Shown: piece by piece, positions 1 through 11,000 of the stretch
Position numbering within the stretch: position 1 is the first letter of the stretch
Layout: the number at the start of each line of letters is the position of its first letter
Assembly: GCA_963281255.1 (NCBI GenBank)
Contig: OY725494.1
Span: forward strand, 4,539,934-4,603,933
Source: Aphrocallistes beatrix
Lineage: Eukaryota; Porifera; Hexactinellida; Sceptrulophora; Aphrocallistidae
DNA: 64,000 nt
Reading direction: 5' to 3'
Notes under the pieces: model-generated
Database searches by the model: none
Told to the model about the DNA's origin: nothing
Seen by the model: the letters and a program-made list of their open reading frames with translations, nothing else
Position numbers and translations under genes: made by a program

Positions 1-1
1 T

Positions 2-967
2 TCTCATGCATGTACGTGTGCTGATGGTTACAGTCTTCCACACACAGGTGTTTGTGTGGATGAGAATGAATGTGAATTAGGACAAGCTTCTTGTGCTCAG
101 CATTGTAACAACACGATTGGGTCTTTCGAATGTTACTGTGATCCTGGCTATCAGCTGACTGCTGATGACTTTTCGTGCGAGGACATTAATGAGTGCCAGG
201 AGTTGACTAGTGAATGCGATACAAACTGTCACAACACGAAAGGGAGCTATGAGTGTTCGTGTACGCAAGGCTATCAGTTAGTTAACCAATTAACATGTAT
301 CGACATTGATGAGTGTCTAACTAGCAATGGTGGATGTGACAATATGTGTGTTAATACGGTTGGAAGCTATTACTGTCTTAACATAAACAGTTCAAGTATT
401 ATCTCGTACGAGTGTAATGAACTAGGATACTCCAAAGCTTGCCCAGACTCTACGACCAATTCGTGTGTGTGTTGTAAGGGATATCATGAAGTGAACTCTG
501 AATGCCTCGATGTCAATGAATGTGAAGAATCTGATGATGTTTGTGATATGAACTGTCATAACACGAAGGGTAGCTACCAATGTTCTTGCAATGAAGGTTA
601 TCTGTTAGTAAACCAAACGAAATGTATGAACATCCAACAAACTGCTGCTCAAAGCAATTTGCCAAATTATTTATCAAATCTTTCTATCATCGCAATGATG
701 GTACTTTTGGTAATCCTAATAATTATTATAATTCTTGTCTTCACAGTGATAATTGTGATAACGGTGGGTGTGATGAGGAAGAAAAACTCTCAAGCCGCAG
801 TCCAGTCCCTTTCTAAACAGCTTGTTGACATTAACAAGGTTCTTTCAAGAGATACGGGCGATGGTGCGAGACTACTTGAAAAGGTGAACACGAGTGGCGA
901 TGGAATCAGCGAAAACTACGCTGAAATCTACCCAGCTCCGTTCGCTGACAATCCTTCCTTTCATTAG
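2..967 (+). CDS. LRR-EGF transmembrane receptor, 5' part outside window
   Basis: The open frame runs from the window edge to a TAG and encodes the last 321 aa of a family 1 receptor. It contains the end of a non-calcium EGF, then cbEGF domains starting DENEC, DINEC, DIDEC and DVNEC. A stretch of about 27 Ile/Leu/Val residues (about 220-247 of the fragment) is followed by basic RKK, so it is a type I membrane protein. The third cbEGF has an extended form with CVCCKGY. The cytoplasmic tail keeps the distal EIYPAP motif, but the proximal YEV/YEL tyrosine of the paralogues is replaced (INKV), and an extra Tyr precedes the distal motif. The LRR part is inferred from the paralogues at 3823 and 8072. 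The ligand is unknown. Confidence 0.85.
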   Translation, partial: SHACTCADGYSLPHTGVCVDENECELGQASCAQHCNNTIGSFECYCDPGYQLTADDFSCEDINECQELTSECDTNCHNTKGSYECSCTQGYQLVNQLTCIDIDECLTSNGGCDNMCVNTVGSYYCLNINSSSIISYECNELGYSKACPDSTTNSCVCCKGYHEVNSECLDVNECEESDDVCDMNCHNTKGSYQCSCNEGYLLVNQTKCMNIQQTAAQSNLPNYLSNLSIIAMMVLLVILIIIIILVFTVIIVITVGVMRKKNSQAAVQSLSKQLVDINKVLSRDTGDGARLLEKVNTSGDGISENYAEIYPAPFADNPSFH

Positions 968-2083
968 AGATGCTGATTACTGCTCCTAATGGATTACTTT
1001 ATTGTTGTTTACTTGTGTGTTTACTTAGGATATTATTAGGATTTACATCATATCAGTTTGTTTATTAGTTTATTCGCCTAGATAGTTTGGTTGTTAGTGT
1101 TCCAGACTACTGATTTGTTTATTCTCCCCTACTGTATTGTATTTTGAATTATTACTGCTCGATATTATGCTTTGTAGATTAATAGATTTGTTATATAGAA
1201 TCCTCAAAGGCTAAAATCGATAATTTACTAGGAAATTTTATAATATTGCGCAATTTCTTTGCCAATTTTAAGATTAGAAAATGATAAAATTGCTGTCGTT
1301 ATTGACAATCGCTCTTAAGTGCTTGTTGATTTCAGTTGCATATACTTTAATGTGAATTAGAATTGATTGTGACTTCTGGTTCAGTGATGGAGTTTCCCAA
1401 CATGGAGGCTAAGCAGTTCAGTTCTTTCCCCGACAAGGGAGGCACTGTTACTCCGTTGTTTCCATCCTGTTCTGGTTTACAATCAGAGACGGTCCTAAGA
1501 TTTATAATTGCTCGGGCAAGCAGGTGGCGTATAATTTTGACGAAATGTGTATTGGACATTGCAACACCTTTTTATATAAATATTTTCTGATCATATGATA
1601 TTGACATAACGTATATACAAGTAAAATAACATCAAGATTTAAGTTTATATACGCACATCTTTATATGCATATTTTCACACCTTTTGACGAATTTTGAAAA
1701 ATATGCTAGAGACTAGCTTCCTCGGTTGACATGGGGGTTTTAGAGGATGTAGATTAATTTAATATTTTAGAATTGATAACAAAATATTTGTTTACTTTTG
1801 TTTACAATAGTCACATAAAGTAAACAAATTGGCTTTAGGAGTGTATCTTTCGAATATCGTGTTTTCGAATCTATAAGATAAATATTTTTTGTCTACTCTA
1901 CTTGGTAGCAACTCATAAAGGTGTATTACCTTCTCAATACTAGAACCGGAGTCTATATATTTAAATATAATATATTTCCCATTCAGATTCTATTAATCCA
2001 GTTAAATGCAGCTAGTGTTGGTGTGAAAAGAGAATTATATACTCATAAAATCTGTAAGTAATAGGATTTCGTGAAGAAAACAC
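968..2083. other. Duplicated 3' flank of LRR-EGF gene
   Basis: No gene. This block aligns by eye with 5917-7019, with 11135-12800 and (first part) with 17601-18300, so it was copied with each + strand receptor. About 1370-1560 is the best conserved part, although short frames through it are broken in the third copy, so it does not look coding. About 1690-1890 carries the dispersed R1 repeat (CTAGAGACTAGCTTCC, TTGACATGGGG and TTTGTTTACTTT motifs). Confidence 0.7.
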
Positions 2084-2301
<218 letters not shown>

Positions 2302-2395
2302 TACATTTATATAGCGCATATTCCATATTAATATGTTCAAGTGCGCTGTACAATAATAATATATGTATGTAGTAGTATATACATGAGTGTATGTA

Positions 2396-3166
2396 CAGGG
2401 TGGCTCATAAGTTCTGATACAAGCTTCATTATGTATAAAATGATTTATTCTCAAACAATCTTAGCTATTATGGTCTTTAGAGATTCTAAATCGAATATTC
2501 TCGATGATTTAGAAGACTTTTCCGGTCTAAGACCAGGAACTGTGTTTTGTATGGCGAGTTTTATGGGGGGAAAATGTGTCCTGGCACGCAGCGAAAATCG
2601 AGAATCAAGGTCGCTACTTCTGTAAAAAATGTCTTCATCATCGATGTCCTATGACGATTTAGCACCAGATACCTTTCATTCACCATGGAAATATTTCATA
2701 AATCCATTGAATTCATCATCAGAAACGAGAGAAAGTTATTATTTCACGAGATCAAATTAGGCATATTTTGCAAAATCACCGAAAATTGCACTTTTTTTCA
2801 CATCTCCAAAAATCTGATCCAAATGGTTCTCAATATGTACTGATATAAACATCCTATATTTCTACAAATTTAGAGTGTTCGAGGGAAATGTGAGAGCCAA
2901 TTTTTCGTAGAATTTGAAGACTCTAGAAAGATCATTTGAAAAGCAGTGGGTCCTGATACTCGATTTTCGCTGCGTGCCAGGACACATTTTTTCCCCATAA
3001 AAATCACCATACAAAACACAGTTCCAGGTCTTAGACTGGAAAAGTCTTCTAAAATCATTGAGAATATTCGATTTAGAATCTCTAAAGACCATAATAGCTT
3101 AGATTGTTTGAGTGTAAGAAATTTTATACCCAATGAAGCTTGTCACAGAACTTATGAGCCACCCTG
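2396..3166. mobile_element. Tc1/mariner-type MITE with ~210-bp terminal inverted repeats
   Basis: The 771-bp element starts CAGGGTGGCTCATAAGTTCT, and the inverse complement of this closes it. The arms (2396 to about 2605 and about 2957 to 3166) match closely with a few differences. It is flanked by TA (2394-2395 and 3167-3168), the Tc1/mariner target duplication. The duplicated block near 7430 lacks it. No transposase frame is seen. Confidence 0.9.
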
Positions 3167-3168
3167 TA

Positions 3169-3710
3169 TATGTATGTATTCTTGTAATGTAATGTATGTA
3201 TATGCGTTGAAATTAATTTAAGATGTGAATATTAAGTGTTTATTTAAGTAGTTGAGGGGTGTGCGATGCAGAAGAGGTGAGTTTTAGTAGTTTTTTGAAG
3301 ATATGGAGTGAAGGAGCATTCCGAATGCTCGGAGGGAGAGTAAAGTTCTACCATAATAATATTCTACTTGCCAAATTTGACAGAATTCGGATTATTAGAA
3401 TTGATATGCTCGCGCATATGGACGAACGGACGGTTGGACAGATGTATAAGACGACTTCTTCCTACATAAGTCACGCTGAGAAATAGTATTAGTCTATTAG
3501 TTTAATATTAGATTAGATCGGCTGTTAGTATTCCAGACTCGTGATAGTCTATTCTTTTATTATTCATGCATCATTACAATTATGCAGGTTCATAGCTGTA
3601 TTATTTAGTTTAATATAACTCATATCTATTACATTATTAGAAATCTAATATACAAATCTAACAAGTAGCATATATACTTTGAAATTATACGTTGTGTTAA
3701 GATGTGTAAT
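3169..3710. other. Duplicated 5' flank of LRR-EGF gene
   Basis: No gene. It is shared with 7430-7957 and, in pieces, with 12828-12995 and 14296-14430. It marks the upstream part of the duplicated receptor unit. Confidence 0.65.
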
Positions 3711-3766
3711 GCGATATATCGATACTCCCCCACAGAATAGTCTCACTTTACAGTAGTATATATAAT
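3711..3766 (+). promoter_or_regulatory. Conserved core promoter of LRR-EGF gene
   Basis: The block starts GCGATATATCGATACTCC, continues through an AGAATAGTCTCAC element and ends in a TATATAAT-type TATA box at 3757-3764, 66 bp before the ATG. The same order and spacing recur before the genes at 8072 and 14550. Promoter function is inferred from conservation and the TATA box. Confidence 0.65.
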
Positions 3767-3822
3767 ATTCATAACTGAGTATATACAACTCAACTTTCCA
3801 ATTATCAAGTGTGATATTCAAG

Positions 3823-5916
3823 ATGAGGGTAAGTATTGTATTCTTACTGATTCTATTGATATTGTATTTTCCATCTGGATCAACAACAACATATTCATGT
3901 ACTGGAGGATCATCAAATAATAATTACTGTTATTACTCGACCTGTTACATATATTCCAACGTAAATGCAGGGGAAGCTCTCACCTATTGTTCTAATTATC
4001 ATTCTTATTCATCTCGTTCTGTGAACATATATTACAGTGGAAACATTAACATTAAGTTAAGCTTATCTGACTATGTAAGCTCCATATATTTCTATTCTTA
4101 CACTGACTCTGTTGTGACCATTAACGCCACCAAAGTTCATTCCTATCTGACCTATTTAAATTTCAACTACAAAGCATACCACTTTGATCAGTCCTCTTTC
4201 TTCAGCTATTTTCCCAATCTTATTCAGGTCTCAGCTTCTGCATATCTTGATTTTACATATCCACAAACGTTCACAAGTTTATCCCAGCTTACATCTCTAT
4301 CTGTCAGTCCTCCATCTGGTTCTTTAGACTGGAAATTTGAAATTGTAAATGATGCATTTCGTGGTTTGAGTCAGTTAAAGTACATCGAATTGGTTAGGGG
4401 AGATTTGCTAGATGTCCGAAATGCTTTCAAAGGATTAACAAGTCTCAGTCATTTAGGACTAGAAGGTAATAAGATCCAAAAACTAGAGCCAAACATGTTC
4501 GAAGATCTTCACAGTTTAACACATTTGGACTTAGATGGAAATGGAATTAAGGAAGTGAGTGATGAGGCATTTGTTGGATTAACTGCATTGAAATCATTGT
4601 CCATTAGTGGGAATCCATTGTTTCCTCTCAATACTCTTTCTCGACTAACTGCTGTTACTTCCCTTCAAATCAATTACAACTCTTATCGAACTCTACCGCC
4701 TGATCCATTTGAACAAATGCAAAGTCTCAGTTATTTATATGCAGACAATCCATTCTTCTGTGACTGTAGTCTCCGTTGGACATCAGTTGTATCACAATAC
4801 AGTTTGTATATCCAATCAGCTTATTGCCTAGAACCAAGCAAGGTTTACCGTACTTCCATTACTTCAACATCTCTCTATACAAATTGCACTGTGGATCGAT
4901 CTTATGGTTGTTTTAGCAAGTCTGTGTCATGTCCCATTGAGTTTGTATGTCGTGATACGGGGACTTCTCATGCATGCACGTGTGCTGATGGTTACAATCT
5001 TCTATACACAGGTGTTTGTGTGGATGAGAATGAATGTGAATTAGGACAAGATTCTTGTGCTCAGCATTGTAACAACACGATTGGGTCTTTCGAATGTTAC
5101 TGTGATCCTGGATATCAGCTGACTGCTGATGACTTTTCGTGTGAGGACATTGATGAGTGCCAGGAGTTGACTAGTGAGTGCGATACGAACTGTCACAACA
5201 CGAAAGGGAGCTATGAGTGTTCGTGTACGCAAGGTTATCAGCTAGTTAACCAATTAAAATGTATAGATATTGATGAGTGTCAAACTAGCAATGGTGGATG
5301 TGACAACATGTGTGTTAATACGGTTGGAAGCTATCAGTGTCTTAACATAAGCACTTCAAGTATTATCTCGTACGAGTGTAATGAACTAGGATACTCCAAA
5401 GCTTGCCCAGACTCTACGACCAATTCGTGCGTGTGTTGTAAGGGATATCATAAAGTGAACTCTGAATGCTTCGATGTCGATGAATGTGAAGGATCTGATA
5501 ATGTTTGTGATATGAACTGTCATAACATGAAGGGTAGCTACCAATGTTCTTGCAACGAAGGCTATCAGCTAGTAAACCAAACGAAATGTCTGGACATCAA
5601 ACAAACTGCTGCTCAAAGCAATGAACCAAATCCTTCTGTTATAGCAGTGATAGTACTGTTAGTAATCATGATTATAATTATAATTATTGTCTTTACAGTG
5701 ATAATTGTGATAATGAGGGGTGTGATGAGGAAGAAAAAATCTCAAGCCGCATTCCAGTCCCTTACTAATCAGCCTGATAACATTTATGAGGTTCTTTCAG
5801 GAGATACGGACGATGGTGCGAGACTACTTGAAAAAGTGAACACGACTGACGATGGAATCAGCGAAACCTCTGTTGAAATCTACCCAGCTCCGATCAGTTG
5901 CAATCCTTCCAAGTAG
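3823..5916 (+). CDS. LRR-EGF single-pass receptor (697 aa)
   Basis: The frame is open upstream, but the ATG at 3823 (MRVSIV) is chosen because it starts a good signal peptide and is shared by all intact paralogues. Order: signal peptide 1-20; Tyr/Ser/Asn-rich region with several Cys 21-95; LRRs about 175-305; LRR C-terminal cap FFCDCSLRW about 310-365; EGF-like domains 365-600 (DENEC, DIDEC, DIDEC, DVDEC, the third extended with CVCCKGY); transmembrane helix about 606-631; 66-aa tail. The tail has IYEVL and IYPAP. Likely a cell-surface adhesion or recognition receptor; the partner is unknown. It has fewer EGF domains than the next two copies. No intron is needed, although a perfect GTAAGT lies at codons 3-4. 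Confidence 0.92.
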   Translation: MRVSIVFLLILLILYFPSGSTTTYSCTGGSSNNNYCYYSTCYIYSNVNAGEALTYCSNYHSYSSRSVNIYYSGNINIKLSLSDYVSSIYFYSYTDSVVTINATKVHSYLTYLNFNYKAYHFDQSSFFSYFPNLIQVSASAYLDFTYPQTFTSLSQLTSLSVSPPSGSLDWKFEIVNDAFRGLSQLKYIELVRGDLLDVRNAFKGLTSLSHLGLEGNKIQKLEPNMFEDLHSLTHLDLDGNGIKEVSDEAFVGLTALKSLSISGNPLFPLNTLSRLTAVTSLQINYNSYRTLPPDPFEQMQSLSYLYADNPFFCDCSLRWTSVVSQYSLYIQSAYCLEPSKVYRTSITSTSLYTNCTVDRSYGCFSKSVSCPIEFVCRDTGTSHACTCADGYNLLYTGVCVDENECELGQDSCAQHCNNTIGSFECYCDPGYQLTADDFSCEDIDECQELTSECDTNCHNTKGSYECSCTQGYQLVNQLKCIDIDECQTSNGGCDNMCVNTVGSYQCLNISTSSIISYECNELGYSKACPDSTTNSCVCCKGYHKVNSECFDVDECEGSDNVCDMNCHNMKGSYQCSCNEGYQLVNQTKCLDIKQTAAQSNEPNPSVIAVIVLLVIMIIIIIIVFTVIIVIMRGVMRKKKSQAAFQSLTNQPDNIYEVLSGDTDDGARLLEKVNTTDDGISETSVEIYPAPISCNPSK

Positions 5917-7019
5917 AGATGCTGATTGCTCCTAATGGATACTTTATTGTTGTTTACTTGTGTGTTTACTTAGGATATTATTAGGATTTACATCATATCA
6001 GTTTGTTTGTTAGCTTATTCGCCTAGATAGTTTGGTTGTTAGTGATACAGACTACTGATTTGTTTATTCTCCCCTACTGTATTGTATTTTTGAATTATTA
6101 CTATTAGATATTCTGTTTTGTAGATTAGTAGATTTGTTAATAGAATCCTCAAAGCCTAAAATCGATAATTTACTAGGAAATGTTATAATATTGCGCAATT
6201 TCTTTGCCAATTTTAAGATTAGAAAATGATGAAATTGCTGTCGTTATTTGACAGTCGCTCTTAAGTGCTTGTTGATGTCAGTTGCATATAGTTTAATATG
6301 AATTAGAATTGATTGTGACTTCTGGTTCAGTGATGGAGTTTCCCAACATGGAGGCTAAGCAGTTCAGTTCTTTCCCCGACAAGGGAGGCACTGTTACTCC
6401 TTTGTCTCCATCCTGTTCTGGTTTACAATCAGAGACGGTCCTAAGATTTATAATTGCTCGGGCAAGCAGGTGGCGTATAATTTTGACGAAATGTGATTGG
6501 CATCGCAGCACCTTTTTATACAAATATTTTCTGATCATATGATATTGACATAACGTATATAAAATAACATTAAGATTTAAGTTTATATACGCACATCTTT
6601 ATATGCATATTTTCACACCTTTCGACGAATTTTGAAAAATATGCTAGAGACTGGCTTCCTCGGTTGACATGGGGATTTTAGGGGATGTAGATTAATTTAA
6701 TATTTTAGAATTGATAACAAAATATTTGTTTACTTTTGTTTACAATCGTCACATAAAGTAAACAAATGGGCTTTAGGAGTGTATCTTTCGAATATCGTGT
6801 TTTCGAATCTATAAGATCAATATTTTTGGTCTACTCTACTTGATAGCAACTCATAAAGATGTATTACCTTCTCAATACTAGAACCGGAGTCTATATATTT
6901 AAATATCCTATATTTCCCATTCTGATTCTATTAATCCCGTTAAATGCAGCTAGTGTTGGTGTTAAAAGAGAATATATACTCATAAAATCTGTAAGTAATA
7001 GGATTTCGTGAAGAAAACA
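5917..7019. other. Duplicated 3' flank, second copy
   Basis: No gene. It is the duplicate of 968-2083, including the block near 6310-6510 and an R1 repeat copy at about 6632-6828. Confidence 0.7.
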
Positions 7020-7020
7020 C

Positions 7021-7093
<73 letters not shown>

Positions 7094-7114
7094 TATAATA
7101 ATAATAATAATAAT

Positions 7115-7177
<63 letters not shown>

Positions 7178-7334
7178 TATAATTATAATTATAATTATAA
7201 TTATAATTATAATAATTATAATAATTATAATAATTATAATAATTATAATTATAATTATAATTATAATTATAATTATAATAATTATAATAATTATAATTAT
7301 AATTATAATTATAACAATAATAATAATTATAATA
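7020..7334. repeat. (TAA)n / (TAATTA)n compound microsatellite
   Basis: About 315 bp. The first half is mostly TAA. The second half has turned into alternating ATT and ATA units such as TAATTATAATTA with higher-order order. It sits at the position of the pure tract at 2084. Confidence 0.97.
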
Positions 7335-7957
7335 TACATTTATATAGCGTAGATTCCATATTAATAAGTTCAAGTGCGCTGTACAATAATAATAGATGTA
7401 TGTATGTAGTATATGCAGAGCGTATGTATATGTATGTATTCTTGTAATGTATGTATATGCGTTGAAATTAATTTAAGATGTGAATATTAAGTGTTTATTT
7501 AAGTAGTTGCGGGGTGTGCGATGCAGAAGAGGTGAGTTTTAGTAGTTTTTTTAAGATATAGAGTGAAGGAGCATTCCGAATGCTCGGAGGGAGAGTAAGA
7601 TTCTACCATAAGAATATTCTACATGCCAAATTTGACAGAATTCGGATTATTAGAATTGACATGCTCGCGCATATGGACGAACGGACGGTTGGACAGATGT
7701 ATGAGACGACTTCTTCCTACATAGTCACGCTGAGAAATAGTATTAGTCTATTAGTTTAATATTAGCTTAGATCGGCTGTTAGTATTCCAGACTCGTGATA
7801 GTCTACTTTTATTATTCATGCACCATTATTATGCAGGTTCATGGCTGTTTTGATTAGTTTAATATAACTCATATCTATTACATTATTAAAAATCTAGCCT
7901 AGTTCTAACATGGTGCATATGTACCTTGAAATTATACGTGGTGTTATGATGTGTAAT
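7335..7957. other. Duplicated 5' flank, second copy (empty MITE site)
   Basis: No gene. It aligns with 2302-2395 joined directly to 3167-3710, so it shows the state without the MITE at 2396. Confidence 0.7.
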
Positions 7958-8013
7958 GCGATATATCGATACTCCCCCACAGAATAGTCTCACTTTACAG
8001 TAGTATATATAAT
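7958..8013 (+). promoter_or_regulatory. Conserved core promoter of LRR-EGF gene
   Basis: Same block as at 3711, with the TATA box TATATATAAT at 8004-8013, 68 bp before the ATG at 8072. Confidence 0.65.
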
Positions 8014-8071
8014 ATTCATAACTGAGTAATATACAACTCAAACTTTACAATTATCAAGTGTGATATTCAAG

Positions 8072-11000
8072 ATGAGAGTAAGTATTGTATTCTCACTGAT
8101 TCTATTGACAGTGTATTTTCCATCTGGATCAACATATTCATGTACTGGAGGAGGATCATCAAATACTAACTACTGTAATTACTATACTTGCTACATATAC
8201 TCCAACGTAAACGTAGGCGAAACTCTTACCTATTGTCTTACTAATTATTATCGCTATTATCACCATAGTCATTATCATTCTTATTCTCATTCCGATGTGT
8301 ACATATATTACAGTGGAAACGTTAACATCGAGTTAAACCTACCTAGCACAGTAATATCTTTAACTTTCTATTCATACACTGACTCTGTTGTAACGATTAA
8401 CTCCACTAAAGTCCATTCCTATTTGACCTCTTTAACTTTCGATTACAAAGCATACCACTTTAATCAGGCCTATTTCTTCAGCTATTTCCCTAGTCTTATT
8501 CAGGTTTCAGCATCTGCATATCTTGATTTTACATATCCACAAACATTCACTAGACTATCCCAACTCACACGTCTTTATGTCAGTCCTTCATCAGGTTCTT
8601 TGAATTGGAAATTTGAAATTGTAAATGATGCATTTCGTGGGTTGAGTCAGCTAAAGTACATTGAATTAGTTAAGGGAGACTTGCTAGATGTCAGGAATGC
8701 TTTTATTGGATTGACAAGTCTCAGTCATTTAGGACTAGAAGGTAATAAGATCCAAAAACTAGAACCAAACATGTTTAAGGATCTTCACAGTTTGACATAC
8801 TTAGACTTAGATGGAAATGGAATTAAGGAAGTGAGTGATGAGGCATTTGTTGGATTAACTGCATTGAAATCATTGTCCATTAGTGGGAATCCATTGTTTC
8901 CTCTCAATACTCTTTCTCGACTAACTGCTGTTACTTCCCTTCAAATCAATTACAACTCTTATCGAACTCTACCGCCTGATCCATTTGAACAAATGCAAAG
9001 TCTCAGATATTTATATGCAGACAATCCATTCTTCTGTGACTGTAGTCTCCGTTGGACATCAGTTGTATCACAATACAGTTTATCTATCCAATCAGCTTAT
9101 TGCCTAGAACCAAGCAAGGTTTACCGTACTTCCATTACTTCAACATCTCTCTATACAAATTGCACTGTGGATCGATCTTATGGTTGCTTTAGCAAGTCTG
9201 TGTCATGTCCCATTGAGTTTGTATGTCGTGATACGGGGACTTCTCATGCATGCACGTGTGCTGATGGTTACAGTCTTCTACACACAGGTGTTTGTGTGGA
9301 TGAGAATGAATGTGAATTAGGACAAGCTTCTTGTGCTCAGCATTGTAACAACACGATTGGGTCTTTCGAATGTTACTGTGATCCTGGCTATCAGCTGACT
9401 GCTGATGACTTTTCGTGTGAGGACATTGATGAGTGTCAAATGGGTACATCACAGTGTTCACAAAGTGAAACATGCACCAACACAGTAGGATCATATGCGT
9501 GTATAGAAAGTGAATGTGTTCGTTCATGTGACGATCCTGTTAATCACTCTTGTACCTGTTGTATTGGATATCAGCTAAATAACAATTATCAATGTGTAGA
9601 TATTGATGAGTGCCAGGAGTTGACGATTGAGTGTGATACGAACTGTCATAACACGAAGGGGAGCTATGAGTGTTCGTGTACGCAAGGCTATCAGTTAGTT
9701 AACCAAACGAAATGTATCGACATAGATGAGTGTCTAACTAGCAATGGTGGATGTGACAATATGTGTGTTAATACGGTTGGAAGCTATCACTGTCTTAACA
9801 TAAACATTTCAAGTATTATCTCGTACGAGTGTAATGAACTAGGAAACTCCAAAGCTTGCCCGGACTCTACGATCTATTCGTGCGTGTGTTGTAATGGATA
9901 TCATGAAGTGAACTCTGAATGCCTCGATATCAATGAATGTGAAGGATCTGATCATATTTGTGATATGGACTGTCACAACACGAATGGCAGCTACCAATGT
10001 TCTTGCAACGAAGGTTATCAGTTAGTGAACCAAACGAAATGTATCGACATTGATGAGTGTCTAACTAGCAATGGTGGATGTGAAGGTATGTGTGTTAATA
10101 CGGTTGGAAGCTATCATTGTCTTAATATAAACATTTCAAGTATTATCTCGTACGAGTGTAATGAACTAGGAAACTCCAAAGCTTGCCCGGACTCAACGAT
10201 CTACTCGTGCGTGTGTTGTAAGGGATATCATGAAGTGAACTCTGAATGCCTCGATGTCAATGAATGTGAAGGATCTGATCATATTTGTGATATGAACTGT
10301 CATAACACGAACGGTAGCTACCAATGTTCTTGCAATGAAGGTTATCAGCTAGTAAACCAAACGAACTGTTTAGACATTGATGAATGCCTGACTCATAACG
10401 GTGACTGTGAAGGTATCTGTGTTAATACGGTTGGAAGCTATCATTGTCTTAACATAAGCACTTCTAGCATTGCATCATATGAGTGTATTGAGTTAGGATA
10501 CACAAAAACTTGTCTGAATCCTTCGAGCAATAATTGCGATTGTTGTCATGGATTCTCGAAACAGAATTCACAATGCATCGACGTAAATGAATGTCAGCAG
10601 TCAACTCACAAGTGTGATATGATTTGTCAAAACACCAAAGGCAGTTATCAATGTTCATGTCCGCAAGGCTTTCAATTGGTGAACGACACCAAATGTTTGG
10701 ACATCGATGAGTGTCTAATGGATAATGGAGGTTGTCCTCTATCTTGTATGAATACGAATGGAAGCTTTGTATGTTTGGATGTGACCATTACTGGGAATCA
10801 TGTTCAACAAACGGATTCTCAAAGCAATGGGCAAAGTTCCTCACCAAATCCTTCGATCATAGCAGTGATGGTACTGTTGGTAATCATTATTATAATTGTA
10901 ATTCTTGTCTTCACAGTGATAATTGTAATAATGAGGGGTGTGATAAAGAGGAACAAGTACCAAACAGTATTCCAGCCCATTCCTAATCAGCGAGATAACG

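Noticed and set aside
1347..1590. Opposed short frames in the receptor 3' flank that recur at 6293-6542
   Set aside because: Both strands are open only because the block is a recent duplicate; the third copy (11504-11794) has frame shifts and different translation.
5770..5900. ITAM in receptor tails
   Set aside because: The two Tyr motifs are about 31 residues apart and the second is YPAP, so the ITAM pattern (YxxL/I with 6-8 spacing) is not met.
9189..9527. Minus-strand frames of 112 aa over the EGF region (also 15655, and 21086 on +)
   Set aside because: They are shadows of the Cys-rich EGF coding sequence, conserved only because the real genes are.
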